This document shows, in pieces, positions 51,846 through 61,552 of a stretch of 64,000 nucleotides of DNA. The DNA is taken from contig JAYZEZ010000006.1 in assembly GCA_036337015.1 (NCBI GenBank), forward strand, positions 1 to 64,000, in the 5' to 3' direction. The notes under the pieces are model-generated. The model searched no databases, had not been told where the DNA came from, and worked only from the letters and a program-made list of their open reading frames with translations. Positions within the stretch are counted from its first letter, which is position 1; every line of letters starts with the position of its first letter. This DNA comes from Casp-alpha2 sp036337015. GTDB lineage: Bacteria; Pseudomonadota; Alphaproteobacteria; Rhodospirillales; Casp-alpha2. The position numbers and the translations under genes are program-made.

Positions 51846-53222
51846 CTAAAAGTATTCTAATTGAACCGAAAATATTTTTTCTACTTCTTGAATAACATCT
51901 TCGGCTGCAAACATTACGACTCTATCCAAAGCTTGTACTATTGTTGAGCCACGTGGACAAATCATCTCACCATTTCTAACAATAGCTCCTAGCATTACGC
52001 CGGCTGGCAACTTAACTTCATTAAGGGGCTTGCCAACTAATTCTGATGTTTCTAAAGCCTCAGCTTCAATTAATTCTCCAAATCCTTCACGTAAAGTGTG
52101 AACTGAATGAATACGTCCGCGTCTAACATGTTGAAGTATTGTCGAAACAGTTATGTTGCGGGGGCTAACCACTACATCAATTCCAAGGGAATTGATTAAA
52201 GGTTCATAGGCACCAGTGTTAATAAGGGTAATAGCACGTTTGCAACCGTTCTGTTTTGCTAAAAGAGAGGCAAGGATATTTGTTTCATCATCGTTGGTTA
52301 CAGCAATAACTGTATCTGTTTCAAGTATATTTGCTTCTTCAGAAATTTCTGGATCGAGAACGTCGCCATTAAGCACCATGGTTCTATCAAGTGCCCCTGA
52401 AATAAATTCGGCACGGTTCTTGTCGGCCTCAACTATCTTTGCCTTGACCCAATCATGATTTTTCTCAATTTCTTGTGCTAAAAATAACCCAATATTACCT
52501 CCTCCAAAAATCACCAGCCTTTTAGCTTCGACTTCTTCATGACCAAATGCGACCATGGCACGAGATACTTGCTCGCTATCAACGACAAAATATACTTCAT
52601 CACCTAAAAGTAATTGCTCATCTCCATTTGGTATAATCGGGTCACCTTCTCGCATCAATCCAACAATTACAATATTTAGCTCAGGAAAAAGTTCAGTCAA
52701 TTGACGAAGGGGTGTATTAATCAAGGGGCAAGTCCCTTCACACCTAACTCCCAATAATTTCACCTTATCATCAACAAGCGGTATCATTTCAAAGGCTCCA
52801 GGGACTTGTAAGCGTCGTGTTACTGCACGTGCCACTTCTATTTCTGGAGAAATTATTACATCTATAGGTAGATGATCCCTTGAAAACAAATTTGCATAAA
52901 TAGGTGAAAGGTAGCTCTGTTGGCGTATCCTTGCTATTTTAGTTGGCACGTCAAAAAGAGAGTGCGCTACCTGACAGGCAACCATATTAACTTCATCAGC
53001 GTAAGTAACTGCGATGATCATATCAGCATTTTCTATACCCGCCTGTTCCAGAATTTCTGGGTTTGATGCATGTCCAACTATTCCGTTAGCTTCTAGTGTA
53101 TCACTAACTCTGCGTACGAGTTCATCATTATAATCAATTACAGTTACATCGTTGTTTTCTAATGCCAGATGACGGGCAATTGAAAAGCCAACTTGACCGG
53201 CACCACATACAATAACTTTCAT
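51846..53222 (-). CDS. trkA: Trk potassium uptake regulatory protein TrkA
   Basis: The 458-residue peripheral membrane protein has two tandem RCK units: GAGQVGFSIARHLA near residue 7 and FGGGNIGLFLAQEIE near residue 240 are the two NAD-binding loops, each followed by a TrkA-C domain. It gates TrkH-type K+ channels in response to NADH/NAD or ATP. The trkH gene is not in this window. It sits between ntrX and dat. Confidence 0.95.
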   Translation of the reverse strand: MKVIVCGAGQVGFSIARHLALENNDVTVIDYNDELVRRVSDTLEANGIVGHASNPEILEQAGIENADMIIAVTYADEVNMVACQVAHSLFDVPTKIARIRQQSYLSPIYANLFSRDHLPIDVIISPEIEVARAVTRRLQVPGAFEMIPLVDDKVKLLGVRCEGTCPLINTPLRQLTELFPELNIVIVGLMREGDPIIPNGDEQLLLGDEVYFVVDSEQVSRAMVAFGHEEVEAKRLVIFGGGNIGLFLAQEIEKNHDWVKAKIVEADKNRAEFISGALDRTMVLNGDVLDPEISEEANILETDTVIAVTNDDETNILASLLAKQNGCKRAITLINTGAYEPLINSLGIDVVVSPRNITVSTILQHVRRGRIHSVHTLREGFGELIEAEALETSELVGKPLNEVKLPAGVMLGAIVRNGEMICPRGSTIVQALDRVVMFAAEDVIQEVEKIFSVQLEYF

Positions 53223-53237
53223 AATTATAGAACCTTA

Positions 53238-54626
53238 CTATCGATTTTCATTGCGAACACCAAGACTTTTGAGCTTTCGATGCAAAGCCGAACGTTCCAT
53301 GCCAATAAATTCTGCTGTTCTAGAAATATTGCCGCTAAACCGGCTAACTTGAGCTAAAAGATATTCTCTTTCGAAAATTTCTCGTGCATCCTTTAATGGT
53401 AATCCCATGATTTCTGTATTTGTTTCAATATTTCCGGAAACCTTTGCATCAGCATTTATTTCAGGTGGCAGCATATCTGCCTCGATTGGACTTTTTGAAT
53501 CACCCGAAGCCATTATTAGAAGCCGTTCGATGACATTACGAAGTTCTCGGACATTTCCTGGCCAAGAATAAGTTTGTAAAATAGTCATGGCATCGTCACT
53601 TATTTTACGTATTGGTTGTCCAGTTGCTTGTGCAGCTTGGTTCATAAAATGCTCTGCTAAAGGTGGTATATCTTCCATTCTTTGTTTTAAAGGTGAAACC
53701 TCTAAGGGCATTACGTTTAGGCGATAAAAGAAGTCCTCGCGGAAGTCTCCAAGTTCAATTTTTTCTTTTAAATTAGTACTTGATGAAGCAACAACTCGAA
53801 CATCAACTTCAATACGATTGGCCCCTCCTACTCGTTCAAAAACTTGCTCTTGAAGAACTCTGACAATCTTGCCTTGCGTTTCTGTAGGCATATCCCCTAC
53901 TTCGTCTAAAAATAACGTTCCATTATGTGCAGATTCAAAAGTCCCAAATTTTTGAGGTTTATTACTATCCTTGTTAGAATTTTCTAAACCAAACAGCTCT
54001 ATTTCAAATCTGTCTGGGGACATTGTCGCACAATTAACAACTATAAAAGGTCCTTCAGAACGTTTGGAATTGGAATGAAGCATACGTGCTACAACCTCTT
54101 TTCCTGCCCCGGCGGGACCGGTGATTAAAACCCTGCTATTAGATGGTGCTATACGATTAATTGATAGACGTAAGTCTTGTGCCACCTGAGAATTGCCAAT
54201 CAATTTATTAGCTGTTCCTGCACGAAGGCGTAATTCTTCGTTCTCTCGACGCAATTTATCTGCCTCGATAGCGCGTTTAACCAACAGAATCAAACGGTCA
54301 GCTTTAAATGGTTTTTCAATAAAATCATAAGCACCATCTTGGATTGCAGTTACTGCAGTCTCAATAGTACCGTGTCCACTCATCATTAGTACTGGGATTT
54401 TTGGATGCTCTTTTTTAAATGCTTTTAGAATTTCAAGACCATCCAGATCGCTTCCTTGTAGCCATATATCGAGTAATAAAAGATTTGGCCTTCGTGCTTG
54501 AATTGTGGCAATTGCTTCTTCGCTATTTGCTGCCACACGTGTTTGATAACCCTCGTCTTGTAGAATGCCAGAGGTAAGTTCTCGTATATCGGATTCGTCA
54601 TCAACGATAAGTATATCAAAACTCAT
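53238..54626 (-). CDS. ntrX: Response regulator NtrX (sigma54-activator type)
   Basis: The 462-residue regulator has a receiver domain (phospho-acceptor Asp53 in LLLDIW), an AAA+ domain with GPAGAGKE (170-177) and DEVGDMP, and a Fis-type helix-turn-helix ending RTAEFIGMERSALHRKLKSLGV. The GAFTGA loop that contacts sigma54 is missing; at about 212-230 the sequence reads FGLENSNKDSNKPQKFGTF instead. Loss of that loop is also known in other alphaproteobacterial NtrX proteins, which act without classical sigma54 activation. Its sensor is NtrY, encoded nine bases upstream. Confidence 0.92.
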   Translation of the reverse strand: MSFDILIVDDESDIRELTSGILQDEGYQTRVAANSEEAIATIQARRPNLLLLDIWLQGSDLDGLEILKAFKKEHPKIPVLMMSGHGTIETAVTAIQDGAYDFIEKPFKADRLILLVKRAIEADKLRRENEELRLRAGTANKLIGNSQVAQDLRLSINRIAPSNSRVLITGPAGAGKEVVARMLHSNSKRSEGPFIVVNCATMSPDRFEIELFGLENSNKDSNKPQKFGTFESAHNGTLFLDEVGDMPTETQGKIVRVLQEQVFERVGGANRIEVDVRVVASSSTNLKEKIELGDFREDFFYRLNVMPLEVSPLKQRMEDIPPLAEHFMNQAAQATGQPIRKISDDAMTILQTYSWPGNVRELRNVIERLLIMASGDSKSPIEADMLPPEINADAKVSGNIETNTEIMGLPLKDAREIFEREYLLAQVSRFSGNISRTAEFIGMERSALHRKLKSLGVRNENR

Positions 54627-54635
54627 AATAATAGC

Positions 54636-56942
54636 CTAAATTTTTCCAACTAAACTTGTCGCGACTTTCAGAGGGTCTTTCCCTTTATTTTTCTTTAGCT
54701 TTTTATCCACTGTTATTTTTTTTAATGGCGGAAAGATTAAAGATACTTTTGCTCCGCCATCTTCACCATCAGTAAGGACTAACTTACCGTTATGATCATC
54801 CATAATTTTTTTCACGATAGATAAGCCGAGGCCAGTACCCTTGGTGCGCGTAGTAATATAAGGCTCAGTTAGCGTCTCACGATTTTTTTTCGGTAAGCCC
54901 CGCCCATTATCTAAAACAACTATACTGACTACATTTTCTTTTTCATTTGCATTTTTATTACCATCAAGCTGATTCGTTTCGATATTAAGCTTAATGTATC
55001 CTTTAAATGTCGAATCATTCAATTCCTCTGCTAAACTATTCACAGACTCAGAAGCATTTTTTAAGAGGTTTGTTAGAGCTCTAGATATTTGTCGGTGATC
55101 GCAATATAGGGCTAAGTCATTGTTTGGCAATTCAGAGAAATAGTTAATCTCTGGATTTCGATTAAGCTCCAAAGATATAGCTTGGCGGCAAATTTCTGAT
55201 AGATTTTCTTCTTTTAATGATAGTTCTGGCATTCGAGCAAATGAAGAAAACTCATCAACCATACGATGTAAATCTTCTACTTGTCGTATAATGGTTTCAG
55301 TGCAGTTAATAAATGTTTTTTTGTCACTGCTGATTTCAGATAAGTATTTTCTTTTAAGGCGTTCTGCCGACAATTGAATTGGTGTTAATGGATTTTTTAT
55401 TTCATGCGCAATACGCCTAGCAACATCTGACCAAGCTGCCATTCTTTGAGCAGATAGAAGTTCGGTTACATCGTCAAAAGTTATCACGTATCCATCTACT
55501 TCTCCATTTACTTGTTCCGCCGCTACTGAAACCATTAGCATACGAAATTGACCATTTTGGCCAATCTGGATTTCTTCCCTATGAACTTGATTAGGATCTT
55601 GTCTTGCTTTCTCTATAAGAGGTTTCATTTCAGGAATAACAGTATCTATAATTTTGCCAATAGATTTTTCTAAATTTATTTTTAAGAATTCGGAGGCCGA
55701 ACGGTTGGGCAAGTGAATACGGCCATTAGCATCAAGTCCAATTACCCCAGCGGATACACCGGCTAAAACTGTTTCTGTAAATCGACGACGTTCATCAATC
55801 TGGCGATTGGCATTCATTAAGACTTGTTGGGTATTTTTCAATTGCGATGTCATCGCATTGAATGTTCTTCCAAGAGTACTGACTTCATCATTTCTACTAC
55901 TAGCTTCAACTTTGACGTTTAGATCTCCGTCACTGATTTTCTTTGCTGCGGAGATAAGTGAGCTTATAGGTTTTGCTAGTTGTGTTGCCACAGTCAGGCC
56001 AATCCAGATAGCTGTCATCAATAATAATACCGCAACAACAACGAAAATCATTACGAAGCTAATTTGGATTCCTCCCCGTTCTTTTTTAAAAGCTTGATAT
56101 CGAGCGACGAGATCATTAATTCGTTTAACATGACTTATAATCTTAGGATCAACGAAACGTTCAATAAGTAGAAATGAATTTGTATAATTATCTAGTTTAA
56201 CGAATGCGCGCATCCGATCATCAGAAGGTGAGCTGAAAATTGTAATTCTACCAGGTGTCGTTTGTTCAAGGATGTTAGTAGGGATAATGTATGAATTAAT
56301 TGAAAGGCTAAATTCAGAACGTGCAAGAATTTCCCCGTTTTTATTGATAATTAATGCCTCGGATAACGAGCGAAGTGCTGCATGTTTGGATAAAATCTGA
56401 TTAAGTCGGTGTGGGTCAATGCTCACAAATGGGGCATTAGATTTCAAGTCGCTTGCTATTGCAAAGGTATCAGCATCAATGTTTTTTCTATGCTCTGTAA
56501 GGTAAGCTTCTGCAACAATACGTGATTGAGTAATTGTGTTGAAGACTACTTGATTAAACCATTTCTCAAGTCCGTAATTAATGAATACCAAAGAAAAGAC
56601 CGCTACTAAAATGGCTGGAGTGACCGCAACTAAACCAAATAAGACTACTAGACGAACATGTAAACCAGATCCTGCTTGTCCGCTTCTACGATCTTGCCAA
56701 ATCTTTGCTAAGCGCCATGCAACTACCAGTCCCATTAATAAAAGTATGATACCATCAAGGTAAATCAAATTAAGTATAGTCTGAGCATCATATGTTTCTT
56801 TTGAATCACCAGTTAATATCACAACTGTGATGATACCCGCGGCCAAAGCAACAGCTACCAGGAAATAGGCTAAATTACGTTGTAGGATCTCATTCGTTAT
56901 CCAACTACTTTTAACTGTGTTAATTGCTTTTTCTTTGCTCAT
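54636..56942 (-). CDS. ntrY: Sensor histidine kinase NtrY
   Basis: This 768-residue membrane sensor has about four N-terminal helices, a large periplasmic region, a HAMP domain (TQLAKPISSLISAAKKISDGDLNV), a PAS domain, and the H-box ARRIAHEIKNPLTPIQLSAERL. The ATPase domain has N-box LLKNASES, DNGRGLPKKN and GTGLGLSIVKKI. It phosphorylates NtrX and links nitrogen or redox state to gene expression. The stop of ntrC overlaps its start by four bases. Confidence 0.95.
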   Translation of the reverse strand: MSKEKAINTVKSSWITNEILQRNLAYFLVAVALAAGIITVVILTGDSKETYDAQTILNLIYLDGIILLLMGLVVAWRLAKIWQDRRSGQAGSGLHVRLVVLFGLVAVTPAILVAVFSLVFINYGLEKWFNQVVFNTITQSRIVAEAYLTEHRKNIDADTFAIASDLKSNAPFVSIDPHRLNQILSKHAALRSLSEALIINKNGEILARSEFSLSINSYIIPTNILEQTTPGRITIFSSPSDDRMRAFVKLDNYTNSFLLIERFVDPKIISHVKRINDLVARYQAFKKERGGIQISFVMIFVVVAVLLLMTAIWIGLTVATQLAKPISSLISAAKKISDGDLNVKVEASSRNDEVSTLGRTFNAMTSQLKNTQQVLMNANRQIDERRRFTETVLAGVSAGVIGLDANGRIHLPNRSASEFLKINLEKSIGKIIDTVIPEMKPLIEKARQDPNQVHREEIQIGQNGQFRMLMVSVAAEQVNGEVDGYVITFDDVTELLSAQRMAAWSDVARRIAHEIKNPLTPIQLSAERLKRKYLSEISSDKKTFINCTETIIRQVEDLHRMVDEFSSFARMPELSLKEENLSEICRQAISLELNRNPEINYFSELPNNDLALYCDHRQISRALTNLLKNASESVNSLAEELNDSTFKGYIKLNIETNQLDGNKNANEKENVVSIVVLDNGRGLPKKNRETLTEPYITTRTKGTGLGLSIVKKIMDDHNGKLVLTDGEDGGAKVSLIFPPLKKITVDKKLKKNKGKDPLKVATSLVGKI

Positions 56943-58369
56943 TTTGCTTTACGGGTCACAGTAATATTTAACTCCTTAATCTTTTTTCTTAGTGTATTTC
57001 TATTTAGACCAAGGATTTCTGATGCCTTAATTTGATTGCCTAAAGAAGCTTGTAAAGTTAAATTAATAAGAGGTCTTTCCACTTCTCTAATTACGCGTTG
57101 ATATAAACCTGCTGCTGGTAAAACACCATCATGGGCTGTGAAATAAGATTTTAATCTATTTTCCACAGTTTTTGAGAGCCCTTCATTTTCGTCATTTGTC
57201 GGTAGATCTGTGTTTTCAGATAACTCTTTGTTTATGTCATCTAGGGTGATTACCTCGTGAGAATACAGTGCCGCTAATCGCTTAATAAGATTTTCAAGCT
57301 CCCTAACGTTTCCTGTCCAGGGGTAGGCTTTAAGGCGAGCCATCGCATCTTTATCAATTGTTTTCCATGGAAAACCATCGTCAGCTGCGGACATAAGGAA
57401 TGATTGTATAAGTTCTGGTATATCTTCTGAGCGTTCTCTTAGTGGAGGGATACGGATAGGTACTACATTTAGTCGGAAGAAAAGGTCCTCTCGAAAAGTG
57501 CCCATTCGAATTAATTGTTTTAGGTCCTGGTGGGTGGCTGCTATAATTCGGACATTAGATTTTATTGAGGTGTTGCCGCCTACGGCTGTAAATTCGCCCT
57601 CTTGAAGTACTCTTAGAAGGCGTGTTTGTGCATCAGCTGGCATGTCTCCAATTTCGTCCAATAAAAGAGTTCCACCTTCCGCTTGTTCAAATTTACCGAT
57701 ATTACGGGTATGTGCTCCAGTGAATGCCCCTTTCTCATGTCCAAAGAGTTCACTCTCTATTAATTCTTTTGGAATCGCAGCCATATTAACTGCTACGAAA
57801 GGATTATCTTTGCGTTTTCCGTAATCATGTAGAGCCCGAGCGACTAGCTCTTTGCCAGTTCCAGATTCGCCAGTAATTATGACGGATAAGTCAGAACTCA
57901 TTAGACGAGCCAAAGTCCGGTAAATTTCTTGCATGGCCGGTGAACGTCCTATTAACGGTAGTGGCTCTTCTATTTTTTCTATGTTTGTATCATTTACTGA
58001 TTTAGGACTTTCAAGACCACGCCGTACAATATTAACTAGTATTTCGATATCGAATGGTTTTGCTAGATATTCAAATGCTCCACGTTCAGTTGCTTTAACT
58101 GCAGTTAGAAGCGTATTTTGCGCACTCATAACGATGATGCGAAGTTCAGGACGTATTTTTCGAATACGCGGAATTAGATCGAGGCCATTTTCATCAGGCA
58201 TTACAACATCTGTTATAACCAAATCTCCATCACCATTACTTATCCAATTCCATAAAGTTGAAGCATTGCCAGTTGCACGAACTTCATATCCAGCGCTACC
58301 AAGTGCCCTATTGACTACCGTACGTATTCCAGCATCATCATCAGCAAGAAGAATAGTTGCGGACCTCAT
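56939..58369 (-). CDS. ntrC: Nitrogen regulation response regulator NtrC
   Basis: The 476-residue sigma54 activator has phospho-acceptor Asp54 (VITDVVMPDENG), an AAA+ domain with ITGESGTGKE, the complete sigma54-contact loop GHEKGAFTGA, DEIGDMP and a C-terminal Fis-type helix-turn-helix (ASEILGLNRNTLRKKIKEL). It activates nitrogen-assimilation genes when phosphorylated by NtrB. It overlaps ntrB and ntrY by four bases on each side, indicating coupled translation. Confidence 0.97.
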   Translation of the reverse strand: MRSATILLADDDAGIRTVVNRALGSAGYEVRATGNASTLWNWISNGDGDLVITDVVMPDENGLDLIPRIRKIRPELRIIVMSAQNTLLTAVKATERGAFEYLAKPFDIEILVNIVRRGLESPKSVNDTNIEKIEEPLPLIGRSPAMQEIYRTLARLMSSDLSVIITGESGTGKELVARALHDYGKRKDNPFVAVNMAAIPKELIESELFGHEKGAFTGAHTRNIGKFEQAEGGTLLLDEIGDMPADAQTRLLRVLQEGEFTAVGGNTSIKSNVRIIAATHQDLKQLIRMGTFREDLFFRLNVVPIRIPPLRERSEDIPELIQSFLMSAADDGFPWKTIDKDAMARLKAYPWTGNVRELENLIKRLAALYSHEVITLDDINKELSENTDLPTNDENEGLSKTVENRLKSYFTAHDGVLPAAGLYQRVIREVERPLINLTLQASLGNQIKASEILGLNRNTLRKKIKELNITVTRKAK

Positions 58370-59508
58370 TCCTTTTTCTTCCCTATTTTTTGAACATTTG
58401 AATTTTCTACCATAGGTAACATAATTCGAAATTCAGTTTTATTTGGCTGGCTTTCAAATTCAATTACACCACCATGATCACCAATAATTTTAGCGACTAA
58501 TGCCAAGCCTAACCCAGTACCCTTTGGCTTTGAAGTTATGAACGGGTCAAAAAGATGGTTTTTTATATCTTCTCTAATTCCTCCGCCATTATCTATAATG
58601 CTTATTCTGAGGGGTAGATGTGTTCGCGAATTCGTACCAGGTGCGTTAAAATGCACTCCTTGTTGGTATGCAGTCTCAAGTGTAATTTTACCTTTTTTTG
58701 AAGGCGTAGCTTCAGCGGCATTCTTTATAAGGTTTAAAAATACCTGTACCAATTGATCCCGATTTCCAAAAACTGGGGGTAAAGATGGATCATAGTTGGT
58801 TATGTAAAGCAGTTTGTGCCCAAATCCATTTCTAGCTAATTGTAAAACCCTATCGAGAACTTGGTGGATATTAACAGCATTGCGATGTAAAGGGCCGTGG
58901 TTAGAAAATTCTTCCATACGATCTACTAGTTCACAAATTCGGTCAGTTTCTTCTCGAATGAGTGTTGTCAGGCTAGCGTCTTCAGGTTTGATATTTTGTT
59001 CAAGAAGTTGGGCAGCGCCACGAATTCCCGATAAGGGGTTCTTGACTTCGTGGGCTAGCATTGAGGCCATGGCAGTAACAGAACGAGCGGCACCACGATG
59101 AGTTAATTGTCGGTCTATAGACTCAGCAATTGATCTTTTTTGTAGTGTTAAGATGATGGTATTTGGATCTTCAGCTAATGGAATAGCTTGAAGGTTTACT
59201 AAATTCCTTTCAATGCGTGGGGATTCCAAAATAACTCTATTTTCAGATACTGCTATCCCTTGTTTGCGTACTTTTTTAATTAAAGAAAATACCGGATTAT
59301 CTTTCGGCAAAAAATCACTCAATGGTTTGCCCTTTAAATAGTTTAAAGCGCCCTGGAGAAAGTGCTCGCCCGCTGTATTTATCAGGATAATAGAGTTATT
59401 TTTATCAAGTGTTATAATTGTTGTTGTAAGTGCATTTATGATGCTTTCTGTAGAAATTTCATCGCTATCATCTACAACATTAGGTAAGGCTATTTGAGTT
59501 TTGTTCAT
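58366..59508 (-). CDS. ntrB: Nitrogen regulation sensor kinase NtrB
   Basis: This 380-residue soluble kinase has a PAS domain (about 20-130), the H-box SMLAHEVKNPLSGIRGAAQLLEQ, N-box LNLIKNAAEAT, DNGGGI and the G-box PKGTGLGLALV. It is controlled by PII proteins and acts on NtrC. Its ATG begins one base after the dusB stop, so translation is coupled to dusB, the classical dusB-ntrB-ntrC order. Confidence 0.96.
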   Translation of the reverse strand: MNKTQIALPNVVDDSDEISTESIINALTTTIITLDKNNSIILINTAGEHFLQGALNYLKGKPLSDFLPKDNPVFSLIKKVRKQGIAVSENRVILESPRIERNLVNLQAIPLAEDPNTIILTLQKRSIAESIDRQLTHRGAARSVTAMASMLAHEVKNPLSGIRGAAQLLEQNIKPEDASLTTLIREETDRICELVDRMEEFSNHGPLHRNAVNIHQVLDRVLQLARNGFGHKLLYITNYDPSLPPVFGNRDQLVQVFLNLIKNAAEATPSKKGKITLETAYQQGVHFNAPGTNSRTHLPLRISIIDNGGGIREDIKNHLFDPFITSKPKGTGLGLALVAKIIGDHGGVIEFESQPNKTEFRIMLPMVENSNVQKIGKKKE

Positions 59509-60492
59509 TTATGCAACAGCCTCATCGATGATTTTTTTGTAAAATTCGTGTAATAATGACTTAACTTTTTTTGGGGCCTCTTCACGCATTACTTTGGAAC
59601 GAAATTCAGCAGAATTCGGTAATCCTTTCGAATACCATCCAAGATGCTTCCGAGCAATCTTAAGGCCCTGTGATCCATAGTGTTCAAGCATGTTTTCGTA
59701 GTGTTCATAAATAATGGTTAGTTGTTCTGAAAGCGTTGGATCATTTAACCTTTCGCCCGTTCTTAAAAAATGTTGAACTTGATTTGGAAACCAAGGCCGA
59801 CCATAGGTGCCGCGTCCAACTAAAACACCATCAGCACCGGAATCATTTAAAGCTTGTCGTGCATCGTCTAAGCTGTTGACGTCGCCATTTGCAAGAACCG
59901 GTATGCTCACAGAATTCTTTACTTGTCTTATAAATTTCCAGTCAGCTTGTCCTTTGTAAAATTGGCAACGAGTACGTCCATGTACAGCAATGGATTGGAT
60001 GCCAAATTCTTCAGCAATTTTAGCTAATTGAGGTGCATTACGGTTGCTATCATCCCAGCCAGTCCTCATTTTTAACGTTACAGGTAATTTAACTGCTGAA
60101 ACAACTGCTTTAAAGATTTGGCTAGCCAATGCCTCGTCTCGCATTAATGAAGATCCTGCGTATCCGTTAGTAACTTTTTTTGCTGGGCATCCAAGATTAA
60201 GATCAATCATTGATGCACCTCTGTCTTCATTTAATTTAGCTGCTTCAGCCATAATTTTTGGTTCACAGCCTGCAAGCTGAACAGCCATAGGATGCTCTTC
60301 AGCACAATGTGTCGCCATTTTCATAGTTTTTTTAGTTGCATAAATCATAGCCTTGGATGCAATCATCTCTGAAACCACAAGACCAACGCCGCAACGTTTC
60401 ACTAAACGGCGAAAAGGCATGTCAGTTACCCCTGACATTGGAGCCAGGATTACGGGGCTATCCAGGCTAACTGGACCAATTTTTATAGACAT
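59509..60492 (-). CDS. dusB: tRNA-dihydrouridine synthase DusB
   Basis: The FMN-dependent TIM-barrel enzyme has 327 residues from the ATG at 60492; an earlier in-frame ATG would add 19 unusual residues. Present are VILAPMSGVTDMPFRRL, the catalytic Cys in DLNLGCPAKKVTNGYAGSSLM, and VHGRTRCQFYKG. It reduces specific uridines of tRNA to dihydrouridine. As first gene of the ntr operon it probably carries the promoter for the block down to trkA or dat. Confidence 0.95.
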   Translation of the reverse strand: MSIKIGPVSLDSPVILAPMSGVTDMPFRRLVKRCGVGLVVSEMIASKAMIYATKKTMKMATHCAEEHPMAVQLAGCEPKIMAEAAKLNEDRGASMIDLNLGCPAKKVTNGYAGSSLMRDEALASQIFKAVVSAVKLPVTLKMRTGWDDSNRNAPQLAKIAEEFGIQSIAVHGRTRCQFYKGQADWKFIRQVKNSVSIPVLANGDVNSLDDARQALNDSGADGVLVGRGTYGRPWFPNQVQHFLRTGERLNDPTLSEQLTIIYEHYENMLEHYGSQGLKIARKHLGWYSKGLPNSAEFRSKVMREEAPKKVKSLLHEFYKKIIDEAVA

Positions 60493-60609
60493 TTTTATAA
60501 AATTTAATTTTCGTTGCCTACTTATTAGGCAAAATCGACAAGAAATCAATTACTTTGAAATAACATAACGCTCAAATTTAAGGCAGAAATTATAATTTAA
60601 AGGATTTTA

Positions 60610-61413
60610 TTAAGCTAAGATTATGTCAGTCACAAATTTTACACCAGGGTATCCTAAAGTTAATAAAAGGTATGACAGAAGAACGATTTGGGCTGCTTTC
60701 ATTCCACGTAATCCAGTTTTAAATTGTACAAATAGCAATCCGCCTATTAAAACGAATGCGAAAATACTCAAAACCGTCTTGTGATCGAACACTAAGAAAG
60801 TTCCGGTTTCAGAGTATTGGAGCGCCATTCCTGAGGCGAGGCCAAATGTGAGAATTATCTCACTTAGAATAAGAAGTCTAATTTCTAATTTTTCGCAATC
60901 GATAACAGAGGGCAAAAGTTCAATTAAAGATGACTGTTTTTTTGCCTTTAACGCTTTTTCCCGAAGAACGGCTGCAAACGCTGCAATAGCAGCAATGGTG
61001 ACAAGAGCATATGTTGTAACTGAAACTCCAACATGGATGCCAAACCAGCTATTTTCATTTACAGTTGGTTTAAGGGGGGTGTAGTCATTGCTTCCCCAGA
61101 CCAAGGCAATTAAACCAAGAATTGTTAAATAGGCTGTTATTAACGGTGATAATCGCCAAGTTTGATCTGTTACTAGGGTAATTATAAAAAAAATAACCAT
61201 TGTAGCTGAAATTGTGACCCACAAAGCCATTTGTAAATTTGCATGCCAGAAGTCAGTCATAGACAATAGAACCCAATTCACTGGTCCAATTGTAGCGACA
61301 AAAATTACTAGCCAAAATATTGTATCTGGACGATGGTTGCGCCTCATTGCTAAAACTATAGGTGGCAATAGAGAAATGATTGCTGAAAGACTTAGTAATA
61401 TGTTATCCGACAT
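60610..61413 (-). CDS. HemX/YpjD-like cytochrome c assembly (CcsA-type) membrane protein
   Basis: The 267-residue polytopic membrane protein has about eight helices. Conserved His residues lie in FGIHVGVSVTTYAL and FDHKTVLSIFAF, the pattern of the CcsA/YpjD (HemX-like) family that handles haem across the membrane. No tryptophan-rich WWD signature of a full CcmF/CcsA is evident. The exact role is not established. It stands alone between dusB and ispDF. Confidence 0.78.
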   Translation of the reverse strand: MSDNILLSLSAIISLLPPIVLAMRRNHRPDTIFWLVIFVATIGPVNWVLLSMTDFWHANLQMALWVTISATMVIFFIITLVTDQTWRLSPLITAYLTILGLIALVWGSNDYTPLKPTVNENSWFGIHVGVSVTTYALVTIAAIAAFAAVLREKALKAKKQSSLIELLPSVIDCEKLEIRLLILSEIILTFGLASGMALQYSETGTFLVFDHKTVLSIFAFVLIGGLLFVQFKTGLRGMKAAQIVLLSYLLLTLGYPGVKFVTDIILA

Positions 61414-61552
61414 AAAATTTGATAACCTTAATTAAAATTTTTGGTTGTAGCTTTTTATTAACGACTTACTTGGAAATAATTTCTGGGATCTTCTACATAA
61501 TTTTATATTCATAATATTATAACTAAGCAAATAGAAGGCGAAAAGTGAAAGT

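Noticed and set aside
57933..58415. A 160-codon plus-strand frame over ntrC and ntrB
   Set aside because: Both underlying genes are unmistakable; the frame is a shadow.
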